Below are positions 18,730 through 28,080 of a stretch of 45,406 nucleotides of DNA, one piece after another. Below the pieces are notes generated by a model. It saw only the letters and a program-made list of their open reading frames with translations. It ran no database searches and was not told the origin of the DNA. Source of the stretch: an uncultured Opitutia bacterium (lineage in GTDB: Bacteria; Verrucomicrobiota; Verrucomicrobiia; Opitutales; Coraliomargaritaceae); NCBI GenBank assembly GCA_913041275.1, contig CAJWHF010000005.1, positions 1 through 45,406 of the forward strand. The letters run 5' to 3'. Position 1 is the stretch's first letter; the number at the start of each line of letters is the position of its first letter. The position numbers and the translations under genes are program-made.

Positions 18730-19833
18730 CTACCAAATGCCTCGGTCGCCCTTCTTAAACGAACGTGCTACTGCGACAAGTAGTTTTACTGTGTGTTCTA
18801 TGTCTTGTAGGTCGACCATCTCACTGGGCGTATGCATATAGCGAAGAGGAATCGAAAGAAGCCCAGTGGCGACGCCTGACTGCGCAACTTGAATTGCACG
18901 CGCATCTGTGCCTGTTGGGCGAGAATCTGCTTCGACTTGATATGGAATCTTACCTTTTTTAGCCGCACTTATGATACGCTCATAAATAATAGGATTAATA
19001 TTAGGACCTCGGCAAACAATTGGCCCACCACCCTGTTTGAAGCTACCGTATTTACGCTCATCGCAATCAGGAGAGTCCGTAGCGTGACCGACGTCTACAG
19101 CGATGGCGAAATCAGGGTTCTCAGAGAAAGCAGCCGTTATGGCGCCACGTGTCCCAATCTCCTCTTGGGTGGTAGCAGCTGCGGTCACACGAGCTTCTAG
19201 CTTATACTTAGTCAAACGACGCGTAGCTTCTAGCACAGCATAAGCGCCAGCTTTATCGTCAAAAGCTCGCGCCACACCGATACTACCACGAATTAATTCA
19301 AAACTTTGGTCGTAGACCGCAGTATCGCCAATACCAACAAACTTTTCCGCCTCCTCACGAGTCTTCACCCCAATATCAATCCAAATCTCGTGTGTCTTAG
19401 GCACTCTCTTACGATCTTCGGGGCTCATTAAATGAATCGCACGTTTGCCAGTAATCCCCTTAACGATGCCATCCTTAGTGAGGATGGATACGCGACGACC
19501 AGATATCATAGAATGATCGTGGCCCCCTAATGTATCGAAGTAGAGGAAGCCCTGAGCGTTAATGTATGTGACAATTAGGCCGAGTTCGTCGATATGTCCC
19601 GCCAGTAGGAGCTTCGGATCACCATTAGGATTCACTGTGGCAAAGCGGTTACCCATAGTATCACGTCGATAGAGGTCAACTTCTTGCTCAACATATCGGT
19701 CGACGACTTCTTGAGCTTCATATTCTGCACCTGTAGGGGAGCGAGCATTCAGCAGATCAACAAGAAACTCAGGAGCCTCAGTAGATGTAGTTTTTTTAGG
19801 AACAGTTTTTTTAACAATTTTTTTCTTAGGCAT
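18730..19833 (-). CDS. M42 family metallopeptidase (glutamyl aminopeptidase/endoglucanase-type)
   Basis: A 367-residue di-zinc aminopeptidase of the tetrahedral M42 group, which removes N-terminal residues from peptides in the cytoplasm. Metal and catalytic motifs: LLAGHIDELGLIV, the RAFDDKAGAYAV bridging Asp, TTQEEIGTRGA with the catalytic Glu, AVDVGHATDSPD, and the late IPLRYMHTPSEMVDLQDI with the last His. An N-terminal extension of about 20 residues, made of K, P and T (MPKKKIVKKTVPKKTT), precedes the usual family start and is odd. It is low-complexity, and its role is unknown. The gene stands alone, between sucD (convergent) and the glnB terminator. Confidence 0.93.
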   Translation of the reverse strand: MPKKKIVKKTVPKKTTSTEAPEFLVDLLNARSPTGAEYEAQEVVDRYVEQEVDLYRRDTMGNRFATVNPNGDPKLLLAGHIDELGLIVTYINAQGFLYFDTLGGHDHSMISGRRVSILTKDGIVKGITGKRAIHLMSPEDRKRVPKTHEIWIDIGVKTREEAEKFVGIGDTAVYDQSFELIRGSIGVARAFDDKAGAYAVLEATRRLTKYKLEARVTAAATTQEEIGTRGAITAAFSENPDFAIAVDVGHATDSPDCDERKYGSFKQGGGPIVCRGPNINPIIYERIISAAKKGKIPYQVEADSRPTGTDARAIQVAQSGVATGLLSIPLRYMHTPSEMVDLQDIEHTVKLLVAVARSFKKGDRGIW

Positions 19834-19900
19834 AGATAAAGTGTTATAGATTACGAAGACTTAGTAAATGGTTTTTACATTACAGAAGAATATTCAGGCC

Positions 19901-19934
19901 AAAAAAAGCGGACACCTTTTAAAGGGTGCCCGCT
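19901..19934 (-). terminator. Intrinsic terminator of the amtB-glnB operon
   Basis: Read on the minus strand, AGCGG-G-CACC ... GGTG-T-CCGCT forms a 9-bp stem with one mismatch around a TTTAAAA-type loop, followed at once by seven T. It starts 22 nt after the glnB stop. Confidence 0.9.
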
Positions 19935-19956
19935 TGTAGAATATATAGCTATCTTT

Positions 19957-20301
<345 letters not shown>

Positions 20302-20320
20302 TTAATGCATTAATCCTGTA

Positions 20321-21655
20321 CTATTCGAATTGGTAAGAAGTCTCACCATGCTCAGATTGATCTAGTCCCGAGTGTTCATCCTCCTGCGCAACACGCAAAC
20401 CAGTGGTACATTTGCATATCATTACAATAATGAATGTAGCTACTGCAGACCAAAGAACTACCACACTAATGCCGGTTAATTGGACGCCGAGTTGCTCAAG
20501 TACATTGTCGACTCCAGTTCCACCGAAAGCAGCGGTTCCAAAAACCGCCACTAAAGTGGTACCCATAATTCCACCTACCCCGTGCACAGCAAAAACATCA
20601 AGAGAGTCGTCAATCTTCAACTTATTCTTAACGATTCCGCATGCGAAGTAACAAACAATACCCGCAAGGAAACCGAGGCAAACCGCCCCGAGAGGTCCGA
20701 CGTTTCCAGAGGCAGGGGTAATAGTAGCTAGTCCAGCAACCATGCCTGTGACAATGCCCACTAGGCCAGGCTTACCGTTGATGCGCCATTCAAGCGTCAT
20801 CCACGTCAGACTAGCTACTGCAGCAGAGATGTGGGTGACCAACATAGTCATGCCCGCATTTCCATTGGCAGCTAATTGGCTACCGGCATTAAATCCAAAC
20901 CATCCAACCCAGAGCATGGATGCGCCAATCATAACCATCGCCGGGTGGTGAGGCATATGAAGTTTGTTTGGAAATCCATCACGCGGCCCTAGCATCTTGG
21001 CAAGCAGCAGCGCGGAGATCCCAGCAGTAGCGTGTACCACAATACCGCCTGCAAGGTCGATTATACCCTTTTCATAGAGCCAACCACTCCCCCAAACCCA
21101 GTAGGTAACAGGAGCGTACACTAGAATCAGCCAAAGTGCAGTAAAAAGTAAAATAGCAGTAAATTTCATACGCTCAACGAACGCCCCAACAATCAATCCA
21201 GGCGTAATAATAGCGAAAGTCATTTGAAACATGATAAAAATTGTTTCTGGGAAATCCTCCTGCATACTATCTATAGATATACCCTTCAGACCGATATGCT
21301 CTAAGCTACCGACCCAAGATCCAGTACCAGGTGCAAATGCCATGGTGTAAAGAACCGCGATCCATAAGACAGAAGCCAGACAAGCAATTGCAAAACAATG
21401 CATCAACACAGAGAGCACATTTTGTGAGCGTACTAGACCTCCATAAAATAGGGCTAGGCCAGGAAGCGTCATAAAGAGTACTAAAACCGTAGCGGTGAGC
21501 ATCCACGCTGTGTTCCCAGTATCAATCGAAGCAACTTCCTCGAGAGCTTCTGCAGTTGTAGTAACAGCGTCAGCTAAATTAGCATCTTGAGCGAAAAGCA
21601 GTCCTGGGAGCATAAATGCTAACAGAAGAGCCGATAAACGAAGTATTTTCTTCAT
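20321..21655 (-). CDS. amtB: Ammonium transporter
   Basis: This inner-membrane ammonium channel is 444 residues long. A cleavable-looking signal peptide (MKKILRLSALLLAFMLPGLLFAQ) is followed by 11 expected membrane helices. Pore and gate residues can be matched to the family: FYGGLVRSQNVLSVLMHCF, IVVHATAGISALLLAKMLGPR (first pore His), DGFPNKLHMPHHPAMVMIGASMLWVGWFGFNAGS, and DVFAVHGVGGIMGTTLVAVFG (second pore His). The C-terminal cytoplasmic tail of about 30 residues (CKCTTGLRVAQEDEHSGLDQSEHGE) is where PII docks. It is the first gene of the operon, with glnB 25 nt on. I searched the 202 nt upstream for a sigma-54 promoter and saw none. Confidence 0.97.
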   Translation of the reverse strand: MKKILRLSALLLAFMLPGLLFAQDANLADAVTTTAEALEEVASIDTGNTAWMLTATVLVLFMTLPGLALFYGGLVRSQNVLSVLMHCFAIACLASVLWIAVLYTMAFAPGTGSWVGSLEHIGLKGISIDSMQEDFPETIFIMFQMTFAIITPGLIVGAFVERMKFTAILLFTALWLILVYAPVTYWVWGSGWLYEKGIIDLAGGIVVHATAGISALLLAKMLGPRDGFPNKLHMPHHPAMVMIGASMLWVGWFGFNAGSQLAANGNAGMTMLVTHISAAVASLTWMTLEWRINGKPGLVGIVTGMVAGLATITPASGNVGPLGAVCLGFLAGIVCYFACGIVKNKLKIDDSLDVFAVHGVGGIMGTTLVAVFGTAAFGGTGVDNVLEQLGVQLTGISVVVLWSAVATFIIVMICKCTTGLRVAQEDEHSGLDQSEHGETSYQFE

Positions 21656-21857
21656 AGTGTATGTTAGTTGTGGTAATAAGTAGGCATTACGCCTAAGGGG
21701 AACGTCACGCTATCTGAGCCTTTTTAGTGGACAAGCCATTTTTTCAGAGTCCCCTATTAAAGATCTGGTAAAAGTAATTTTTAGAGAGCTCAAAATGCCG
21801 AAAAGTCTTGATGCGCTCAGTGGTTAACACAGTTTTATTTTGCTTTTCTAAAAATCT

Positions 21858-22958
21858 ATGAAAACTCTCAAATTTGCAGTTCTGCCAGGTGATGGTATAG
21901 GCCCCGAAGTGATGGAAGTTGCGCTCGACGTACTCAAATCGGCGGGCGAAAAGTTTAGCTTCACTCTCGATTACGAGAATGCCGATATCGGAGGAATTGC
22001 TATTGATAACCACGGCACAGCATTCCCCGACTCGACTAAGCAAATATGCGAAGCCTCAGAAGCGATTCTCTTCGGGTCTGTTGGCGGCCCGAAGTGGGAG
22101 TCGCTCCCCCCAAAAGAGCAACCAGAGCGGGCCGCTTTGCTACCAATTCGGAAGGCATTCTCTCTCTACGCAAACGTCCGTCCTGGACTTCTGTACCCTG
22201 AACTAACCGACGCTTCCCCGCTAAAAAAGGAGCGTATCCCAAATGGTATCGATATTGTTTGTATACGCGAACTCACTGGCGGCATCTACTTTGGACAACC
22301 AAAATCGACCTGCACTTTGGAAAACGGGGAAGAGCAAGCAATCGACACTATGGTTTATAAAACCAGTGAAATCGAACGTATCTCTGAGGTTGCTATCGAT
22401 ACAGCTAGGGCACGTGGAAATCGAGTCTGCTCTGTAGATAAGGCAAATGTTCTAGAAACTTCGGTCCTATGGCGCAAGGTCGTGACCGCTTATTTCGCCA
22501 AGCACGCACCTGAGATCGAACTCAGCCACATGTATGTAGATAATGCTGCTATGCAATTAGCGCGTGATCCCAATCAATTTGATGTCCTATTCACAGAAAA
22601 TATGTTCGGTGATATACTCTCTGATGAAATGGGTGTGATCTGTGGCTCGCTCGGAATGCTAGCTTCCGCAAGCCTAGGCGCACAGAAGAATAGTCTAGGC
22701 CTCCCCTTTGGCCTCTATGAGCCCTCAGGGGGTACCGCCCCAGATATCGCGGGACAAGGTATTGCTAATCCCTGTGCGCAGATTCTATCCGTAGCTATGA
22801 TGCTCCGTTATAGTTTCGGCCAACTCGAAGCAGCCACTGCAATCGAAACAGCCGTAGAAAAAGCTGTTACTAGTGGCAATCGCACCGGTGATATCGCTTT
22901 CGGCCTCGACCCTATAGGTACAAAAGCTATGGGTGAAGCCGTACTTAGCTACTTATGA
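21858..22958 (+). CDS. leuB: 3-isopropylmalate dehydrogenase
   Basis: The enzyme oxidises and decarboxylates 3-isopropylmalate with NAD in leucine synthesis. At 366 residues it is standard. Motifs: LPGDGIGPEVM, FGSVGGPKW, the substrate-binding IRKAFSLYANVRPGLLYP, RELTGGIYFGQPK, SVDKANVLETSVLWRKVV, YVDNAAMQLARDPNQFDVLFTENMFGDILSDE with the Mg-binding aspartates, and the NAD-binding GLYEPSGGTAPDIAGQGIANPCAQ. The other leu genes are not in the window. It overlaps alaS by 4 nt (ATGA), so the two are translationally coupled, an odd pairing of leucine synthesis and alanyl-tRNA charging. Confidence 0.97.
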   Translation: MKTLKFAVLPGDGIGPEVMEVALDVLKSAGEKFSFTLDYENADIGGIAIDNHGTAFPDSTKQICEASEAILFGSVGGPKWESLPPKEQPERAALLPIRKAFSLYANVRPGLLYPELTDASPLKKERIPNGIDIVCIRELTGGIYFGQPKSTCTLENGEEQAIDTMVYKTSEIERISEVAIDTARARGNRVCSVDKANVLETSVLWRKVVTAYFAKHAPEIELSHMYVDNAAMQLARDPNQFDVLFTENMFGDILSDEMGVICGSLGMLASASLGAQKNSLGLPFGLYEPSGGTAPDIAGQGIANPCAQILSVAMMLRYSFGQLEAATAIETAVEKAVTSGNRTGDIAFGLDPIGTKAMGEAVLSYL

Positions 22959-25762
22959 CTTCCGCGGAAATTCGAAGTTCTTTTCTAAACTTCTTTAAAT
23001 CGAAGCAACACAGCGTTGTGCCCTCAGCTTCGCTCATGCCACAGTCGCCCGGCCTGCTTTTCACTAACGCAGGTATGAACCAGTTTGTGCCCTACTTTCT
23101 AGGCACCGAGAAAGCACCCTACTCACCTGCAAGAGCGGCCGATACTCAAAAGTGCATACGTGCAGGAGGAAAGCATAACGACCTCGAAGACGTAGGCTAT
23201 GATACTTACCACCACACTTTCTTTGAAATGCTCGGCAACTGGTCATTCGGCGACTATTTCAAGAAAGAGGCTATAGAATGGGGCTGGGAGCTGATTGTTG
23301 AAGTTTGGGGCGTGCCAGCTAAAAGGCTCTATGCCACGGTATACGCGCCAAGCAAAGGTGATCCCTCTGAATTTGACCAAGAAGCATACGACTTATGGGC
23401 GACACTATTTTCAAAAGCGGGACTCGACCCAAGGAAGCATATTATTAATGGGAATGTGAAGGATAACTTCTGGATGATGGGCGAAACTGGACCCTGTGGT
23501 CCCTGCTCCGAATTACATGTCGATCTCACTCCAAATGGCGATAGCGAAGGAAGGCTAGTTAATATGGACTCCGACCTCTGCATAGAGATATGGAACCTAG
23601 TCTTTATTCAGTATAATGCTGAATCCGACGGTAGCTTCCGCGACCTCCCATCGAAACACGTAGATACTGGTATGGGCTTTGAGCGCGCCTGTTCGCTGAT
23701 CCAAAACACTAGGGGCTTAAGTGACTTCTCGAAAAAGCCTACCAACTACGCAACGGACGTGTTCCAACCGATTTTTCGGACACTTGAGAAACTCAGCGGT
23801 AAGACTTATAAAGATATTTATCCCGCTTCTGTTGATAGTGACAAGTCGCAGATATCTGCCGAAATAAAGGAGGCAGTCGCCTTTCGAGTGATCGCTGACC
23901 ATATTAGAACGCTTACCTTTTCTATAGCAGATGGCATCCTCCCTGGTAATAATGGGCGCAATTACGTGCTTCGCCGTATTTTGCGTCGTGCGGTCCGTTA
24001 TGGCCGTACTCTTGGCTTTTCCAGTCAGCAGACTTTCTTACCTAAAATAGTCGATACCTTGGTAGAAGAATACAGCTGCGTATTCCCAGAACTAAAAAAT
24101 CGCTCGGATGCGATCAAAGAGACCCTCCTGCGCGAAGAAGCCAGTTTTAACGAAACACTCGACCGCGGGCTAGCTATGTTTGAGCAGGAAATTGCTGATG
24201 GGAAGACTCAGCTATGCGGAGAGTTTGCGTTTAAGCTTTATGACACCTACGGCTTCCCAATCGACCTCACCGAGTTGCTCTGTTCTGAAAGGGGAATCAA
24301 TGTTGATAGGATCATCTTTGACAAACACATGCAAGCGCAGCGCGATCGAGCGCGATCAGCACGCTCACAAGAGCTTATTCGTGCTACGGACATAGCTACC
24401 AAAGCGGTCACTGAGTTTATAGGATTTAATGAAGACAAGAGCACTGCAATCGTTCTTGAAGTCCACAAACAAGACGACGCCTTACTAGTAATTACCGATC
24501 GCACGCCATTTTATGCTGAAATGGGCGGTCAACTAGGTGACCTAGGAGCGCTACATGTTAACGAGACTATTTACCCCGTTAGCTCTGTACAACAACTCGG
24601 ATCAGCTCGTGCACACAGAGTGCCTATTGATGCCCAAATTTCTAACGGCGATAAGGTCACACTTACCATCGACTCAGATCGTCGTAGTCTCATCGAAGCG
24701 CATCATAGTGCGACACACCTGCTGCACTGGGCTCTTCATGAAATAGTTTCAAAAGACGCTACGCAACAAGGCTCGATGGTCAGCCCAACTCGCATGCGCT
24801 TCGACTTTAATTCTGGAGCACTCAATCAGGATCAAATCGACATGCTTGAGTCTAAGGTCAACGCCTGCATTGAAGCTGATGTACCTGTGAGTTGGTCGGA
24901 GGTTGCGCATGCTCAGATCAAAGAGCGTAAAGATATTCAACAATTCTTTGGCGATAAATACGGCGAACAAGTACGCGTTGTTCAAATCGGTGGGGAAAGC
25001 GGCAAGCTTGACGGATACTCAATGGAGCTCTGCGGTGGCACTCACGTACGTAAGACCAGTGATATTGGTATATTTAAGATTAAATCAGAGGGTGCCATTG
25101 CTTCAGGCATACGCCGAATCGAAGCAGTTTGTGGCGCCGCCGCTTACGAATGGATGTACGAGTCCATTGAAAAAGCAAAAAAAGAGTCTGAAGAATCGCG
25201 CACTAGGTTAGATGCAATCAGCGAGCAACTCAGAGTCCTAGATTCTGAACCCGTATCATTTCCGGAATTTCCCAACTTTAACACCGGCATGTTAGAAGAA
25301 GGCTCCTTTGAACAACGCAACTGCGTCTTTAAAAATATACTTGAGCACAGCGAAGGGCTAAAGGCTGCCGTTGCCGATGCCGATAAGACACTAAAGAAAG
25401 CACAGTTCGCTGGGGCTACGGAGTTAGCCACTGCGCTCATCGATACACTCGACTTGTCTCGAAATCTTGTCATTACCCACGATGGTCCACCCGCCCTACT
25501 ACAAGAATTACTAAATTCTTTAAAAAGTCGGCAGTTTGCTAACGCCGCATTTTGTATTATAAATGATGGGAATAAACTTCATCTCGGTGCTTTTTCTGGC
25601 TCTAACAGCGATCAAAACGCTGGTAAATTGATCCAAGAACTGGCTCCAATAGCGGGAGGTAAAGGAGGCGGCAAGGAGCAGATGGCCCGCGGCGCAGCCC
25701 CACAAATAAGCAGTATAGGTGAACTAACACGAATAGCTAAAGAAGCACTTTCTGCCGAATAG
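22955..25762 (+). CDS. alaS: Alanine-tRNA ligase
   Basis: This class II aminoacyl-tRNA synthetase is 935 residues long. The N-terminal catalytic domain shows SLMPQSPGLLFTNAGMNQFVPYFLG, QKCIRAGGKHNDLEDVG, HHTFFEMLGNWSFGDYFKKEAI (motif 2) and GMGFERACSLIQ with IRTLTFSIADGILPGNNGRNYVLRRILRRAVR (motif 3). The editing domain has HHSATHLLHWALH near 584 and CGGTHV near 693, which bind zinc. A coiled coil and the C-Ala domain end in APIAGGKGGGKEQMARGAA. It is slightly longer than the E. coli enzyme. It overlaps leuB by 4 nt and is followed by the NIPSNAP gene after 59 nt. Confidence 0.98.
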   Translation: MTSAEIRSSFLNFFKSKQHSVVPSASLMPQSPGLLFTNAGMNQFVPYFLGTEKAPYSPARAADTQKCIRAGGKHNDLEDVGYDTYHHTFFEMLGNWSFGDYFKKEAIEWGWELIVEVWGVPAKRLYATVYAPSKGDPSEFDQEAYDLWATLFSKAGLDPRKHIINGNVKDNFWMMGETGPCGPCSELHVDLTPNGDSEGRLVNMDSDLCIEIWNLVFIQYNAESDGSFRDLPSKHVDTGMGFERACSLIQNTRGLSDFSKKPTNYATDVFQPIFRTLEKLSGKTYKDIYPASVDSDKSQISAEIKEAVAFRVIADHIRTLTFSIADGILPGNNGRNYVLRRILRRAVRYGRTLGFSSQQTFLPKIVDTLVEEYSCVFPELKNRSDAIKETLLREEASFNETLDRGLAMFEQEIADGKTQLCGEFAFKLYDTYGFPIDLTELLCSERGINVDRIIFDKHMQAQRDRARSARSQELIRATDIATKAVTEFIGFNEDKSTAIVLEVHKQDDALLVITDRTPFYAEMGGQLGDLGALHVNETIYPVSSVQQLGSARAHRVPIDAQISNGDKVTLTIDSDRRSLIEAHHSATHLLHWALHEIVSKDATQQGSMVSPTRMRFDFNSGALNQDQIDMLESKVNACIEADVPVSWSEVAHAQIKERKDIQQFFGDKYGEQVRVVQIGGESGKLDGYSMELCGGTHVRKTSDIGIFKIKSEGAIASGIRRIEAVCGAAAYEWMYESIEKAKKESEESRTRLDAISEQLRVLDSEPVSFPEFPNFNTGMLEEGSFEQRNCVFKNILEHSEGLKAAVADADKTLKKAQFAGATELATALIDTLDLSRNLVITHDGPPALLQELLNSLKSRQFANAAFCIINDGNKLHLGAFSGSNSDQNAGKLIQELAPIAGGKGGGKEQMARGAAPQISSIGELTRIAKEALSAE

Positions 25763-25821
25763 CCATCTGAATGTTTTGAATTAATTGTAAAATCTTAAGA
25801 AAAATCATTAGGCTAAACAAA

Positions 25822-26568
25822 ATGTACCTTCGCACACTAATCTTTTCTGTCCTATGGACAGCTCATTCATTCGCAGCAGATGATCGTATCTTTGAACTGC
25901 GCACTTATTACGCTGCTGAAGGGAAGCTAGAGTTACTCAACGCCAGATTTCGAGATCACACTACAAACTTATTTACAAAACATAACATCGAAAATATCGC
26001 CTATTGGGTTCCTGAAAATAACGAGGATAATATGCTCCTATATCTTCTTGCCTATCCGGATAGCGAAGCCCGAACAGATAGCTGGAATTCCTTCCTCTCG
26101 GATCCGATCTGGAAAGCGGTCAAATCTGAATCTGAGATTGATGGTAAGCTTGTTTCCAAAGTTGACTCTATCATCATGCAACTAACGGATTACTCTCCAT
26201 CAATTCCAAAAGCACTCGCCGATGGCGATTCAGTTGTGGAACTAAGAACCTATACTACCAGACCTGCGAAGCTAGAGAACATCAATGCCCGATTCCAAGA
26301 TCATACTATAGCGCTTTTTGAAAAGCATGGCATTACCAATATAGCCTACTTTAACCTAACAGGTGATCAAAGCGGTGCAGCTAACACGCTTGTCTACTTA
26401 GTTGCCCACAAGGACATCCAGTCACGCGGTGTTAACTTTAAATCTTTCAGTCAGGATCCTGCCTGGAAGAAAGCTGCCAAAGACTCTCAGATTGACGGCC
26501 GAATTCTCGTTAATAAAGGTATTGATTCTGTCCTCATGAAGGCCACTGATTATTCCCCTTTAAAATAG
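25822..26568 (+). CDS. Secreted tandem NIPSNAP-domain protein
   Basis: The product is 248 residues. A signal peptide (MYLRTLIFSVLWTAHSFA, cleaved before ADDRIF) is followed by two NIPSNAP/dimeric alpha-beta barrel domains, about residues 24-125 and 135-245. The two halves resemble each other strongly: FELRTYYAAEGKLELLNARF and VELRTYTTRPAKLENINARF, each followed by (R/Q)DHT, (F/E)KH and NIAY, and each ending in LMKATDYSP-like strands. The molecular function of bacterial NIPSNAP proteins is not established. It is predicted to be periplasmic. It lies between alaS and sodN on the same strand, and an 88-nt gap to sodN makes a shared transcript possible but unproven. Confidence 0.9.
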   Translation: MYLRTLIFSVLWTAHSFAADDRIFELRTYYAAEGKLELLNARFRDHTTNLFTKHNIENIAYWVPENNEDNMLLYLLAYPDSEARTDSWNSFLSDPIWKAVKSESEIDGKLVSKVDSIIMQLTDYSPSIPKALADGDSVVELRTYTTRPAKLENINARFQDHTIALFEKHGITNIAYFNLTGDQSGAANTLVYLVAHKDIQSRGVNFKSFSQDPAWKKAAKDSQIDGRILVNKGIDSVLMKATDYSPLK

Positions 26569-26656
26569 AAGTGTAACTCCATAAGTGTTTAATTTTTTAA
26601 TTACTAACATTTGCAAATAATCTGCTAAATATACACGTTCTCTCTAAATTAAACTT

Positions 26657-27097
26657 ATGCATATTTTACCCATACTCATAGCCATACTATTATCAGCCGC
26701 TTCGGCAGGAGCCCACTGCCAAGTGCCATGCGGTATCTACGGTGATGAGCTTAAATTTGGTGAGCTAGAGCAGCATATAGAAACGATCAATAAAGCAGGT
26801 GCACAGATACGGTCTATTTCTTCTAAAGATTCTCTTAGTGCACAAGAACAACAACAAATAGTGCGCTGGACTACCAATAAAGAAACGCACGCTCAAAAGG
26901 TGATCGACGAAGCAGCCAACTATTTTCTAGCGCAGAGAATCCTACCCAAGGCGGAACACTACGAAAAAAAAGTGGAGTTACTTCACCACATTATAGTATA
27001 CGCGATGAAGTCAAAACAAAGCGCAGAGAGCGAACCTGCTCAGATTTTGGCAACGAAGCTATCGACCTTCAAACGGCTTTATTTTAATCACGACTAA
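26657..27097 (+). CDS. sodN: Nickel-containing superoxide dismutase
   Basis: Ni-SOD disproportionates superoxide. The nickel hook H-C-x-x-P-C-G-x-Y is present as HCQVPCGIY. In the mature enzyme the N-terminal His1, Cys2 and Cys6 bind nickel, so a leader must be removed exactly before the His. Here the leader is 19 residues (ILPILIAILL core, SAGA at the end), and an A-G-A signal peptidase site falls directly before HCQVPCG. The mature protein is 127 residues, a four-helix bundle as in Streptomyces SodN (about 117). The leader has no K or R after the Met, only a His. No SodX-type protease gene is adjacent. The family call rests on the hook and on overall similarity. Confidence 0.92.
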   Translation: MHILPILIAILLSAASAGAHCQVPCGIYGDELKFGELEQHIETINKAGAQIRSISSKDSLSAQEQQQIVRWTTNKETHAQKVIDEAANYFLAQRILPKAEHYEKKVELLHHIIVYAMKSKQSAESEPAQILATKLSTFKRLYFNHD

Positions 27098-27135
27098 GTA
27101 AATTGATTCTAGCGCGACACTATATCTCGATTGAT

Positions 27136-28080
27136 CTAGTCTAGCAAAGCCTTCAACTGATCATAAAGTTTAGTAAGCTCTGGCATTTCTGCCCCTAGCG
27201 CCTGGCCCCTGCGTAGAGGCTTCCCCCAGATCGATTCGAGTTCGACAGGTTTACCTGCCAAATAATCGATCAAGGAGGATGGCTTATATGCACGCATTTT
27301 TTCAGTTAAGGAAAATTGAGCGTCTAGGAATGTATCTGGAATAACATGTCCCTCGATTGCAGCCGCTTCTCGTACTTCCTCCATTAATACACGCGCACGT
27401 CTAGCTAAAGGTGCATTTCCTATAATTTTATCTGTGGTAATACCACCCTGTGTAATACAAAGGCCGTTAAAAGGCACATTCCAACAAAGTTTACGCCAGA
27501 GCGCTGCATCTAGTACTTCCGCATACTTAGTAGAAACGCCTGAATCATTGAATACTTGAACCACAGCTTGAGCATGCTTAGGCCAGAGATCGCCAAGCGA
27601 ACCAATTTCGACACGCCCAGTATGATAATTTTCTACTACCGCTGGTTCGACACGGTTAACGCAGACAAAACAGAGACCTAAGAGAATGGGATTTCTTGGG
27701 AAATACTTCGAGAAAAATTCGGCATTACCCATGCCATTTTGCAAACAGAGTATGGTAGTATGACCAGGTTTGATAATCGATCGTAGCGGTTTTATAAGCT
27801 CTTCGTTCACCGTCGATTTTGTAGCTATAATTACATAATCTGGAGGAGCGATAGACTCCGCTTTTACTGCCACATATTCAAGCGGAGCATGAAGTACTTG
27901 AAGAGTCTTTCCGGTACTTGGATCTAGCATTTTAATACGAATGCCGTCCGTCTCTAGTACCTCCGCGCCGCTGCGTGCTAATACCCCTAATCGGGCAAAT
28001 TTTGCAATTCGTCCTCCATAATATAGCCCAACGGCTCCGGGCCCAACTAAGACCCAGTGCTTTAAGTCTAATTTAATCAC
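27136..28080 (-). CDS. panE: 2-dehydropantoate 2-reductase (ketopantoate reductase)
   Basis: This NADPH enzyme reduces ketopantoate to pantoate for pantothenate and CoA. At 314 residues it is normal. It has the Rossmann loop VGPGAVGLYYGGRI (about 12-25), IIATKSTVN and LCLQNGMGNAE with the conserved Asn, and the ApbA C-terminal domain with LWRKLCWNVPFNGLCITQGG (catalytic Lys region) and ASSL-like PSSLIDYLAGKPVELESIWG. The start is GTG, overlapping the nadB stop by 4 nt (GTGA), which supports this start. It is the last gene of panC-nadB-panE. The family includes paralogues with other substrates, but panC in the same operon supports panE. Confidence 0.9.
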   Translation of the reverse strand: MIKLDLKHWVLVGPGAVGLYYGGRIAKFARLGVLARSGAEVLETDGIRIKMLDPSTGKTLQVLHAPLEYVAVKAESIAPPDYVIIATKSTVNEELIKPLRSIIKPGHTTILCLQNGMGNAEFFSKYFPRNPILLGLCFVCVNRVEPAVVENYHTGRVEIGSLGDLWPKHAQAVVQVFNDSGVSTKYAEVLDAALWRKLCWNVPFNGLCITQGGITTDKIIGNAPLARRARVLMEEVREAAAIEGHVIPDTFLDAQFSLTEKMRAYKPSSLIDYLAGKPVELESIWGKPLRRGQALGAEMPELTKLYDQLKALLD

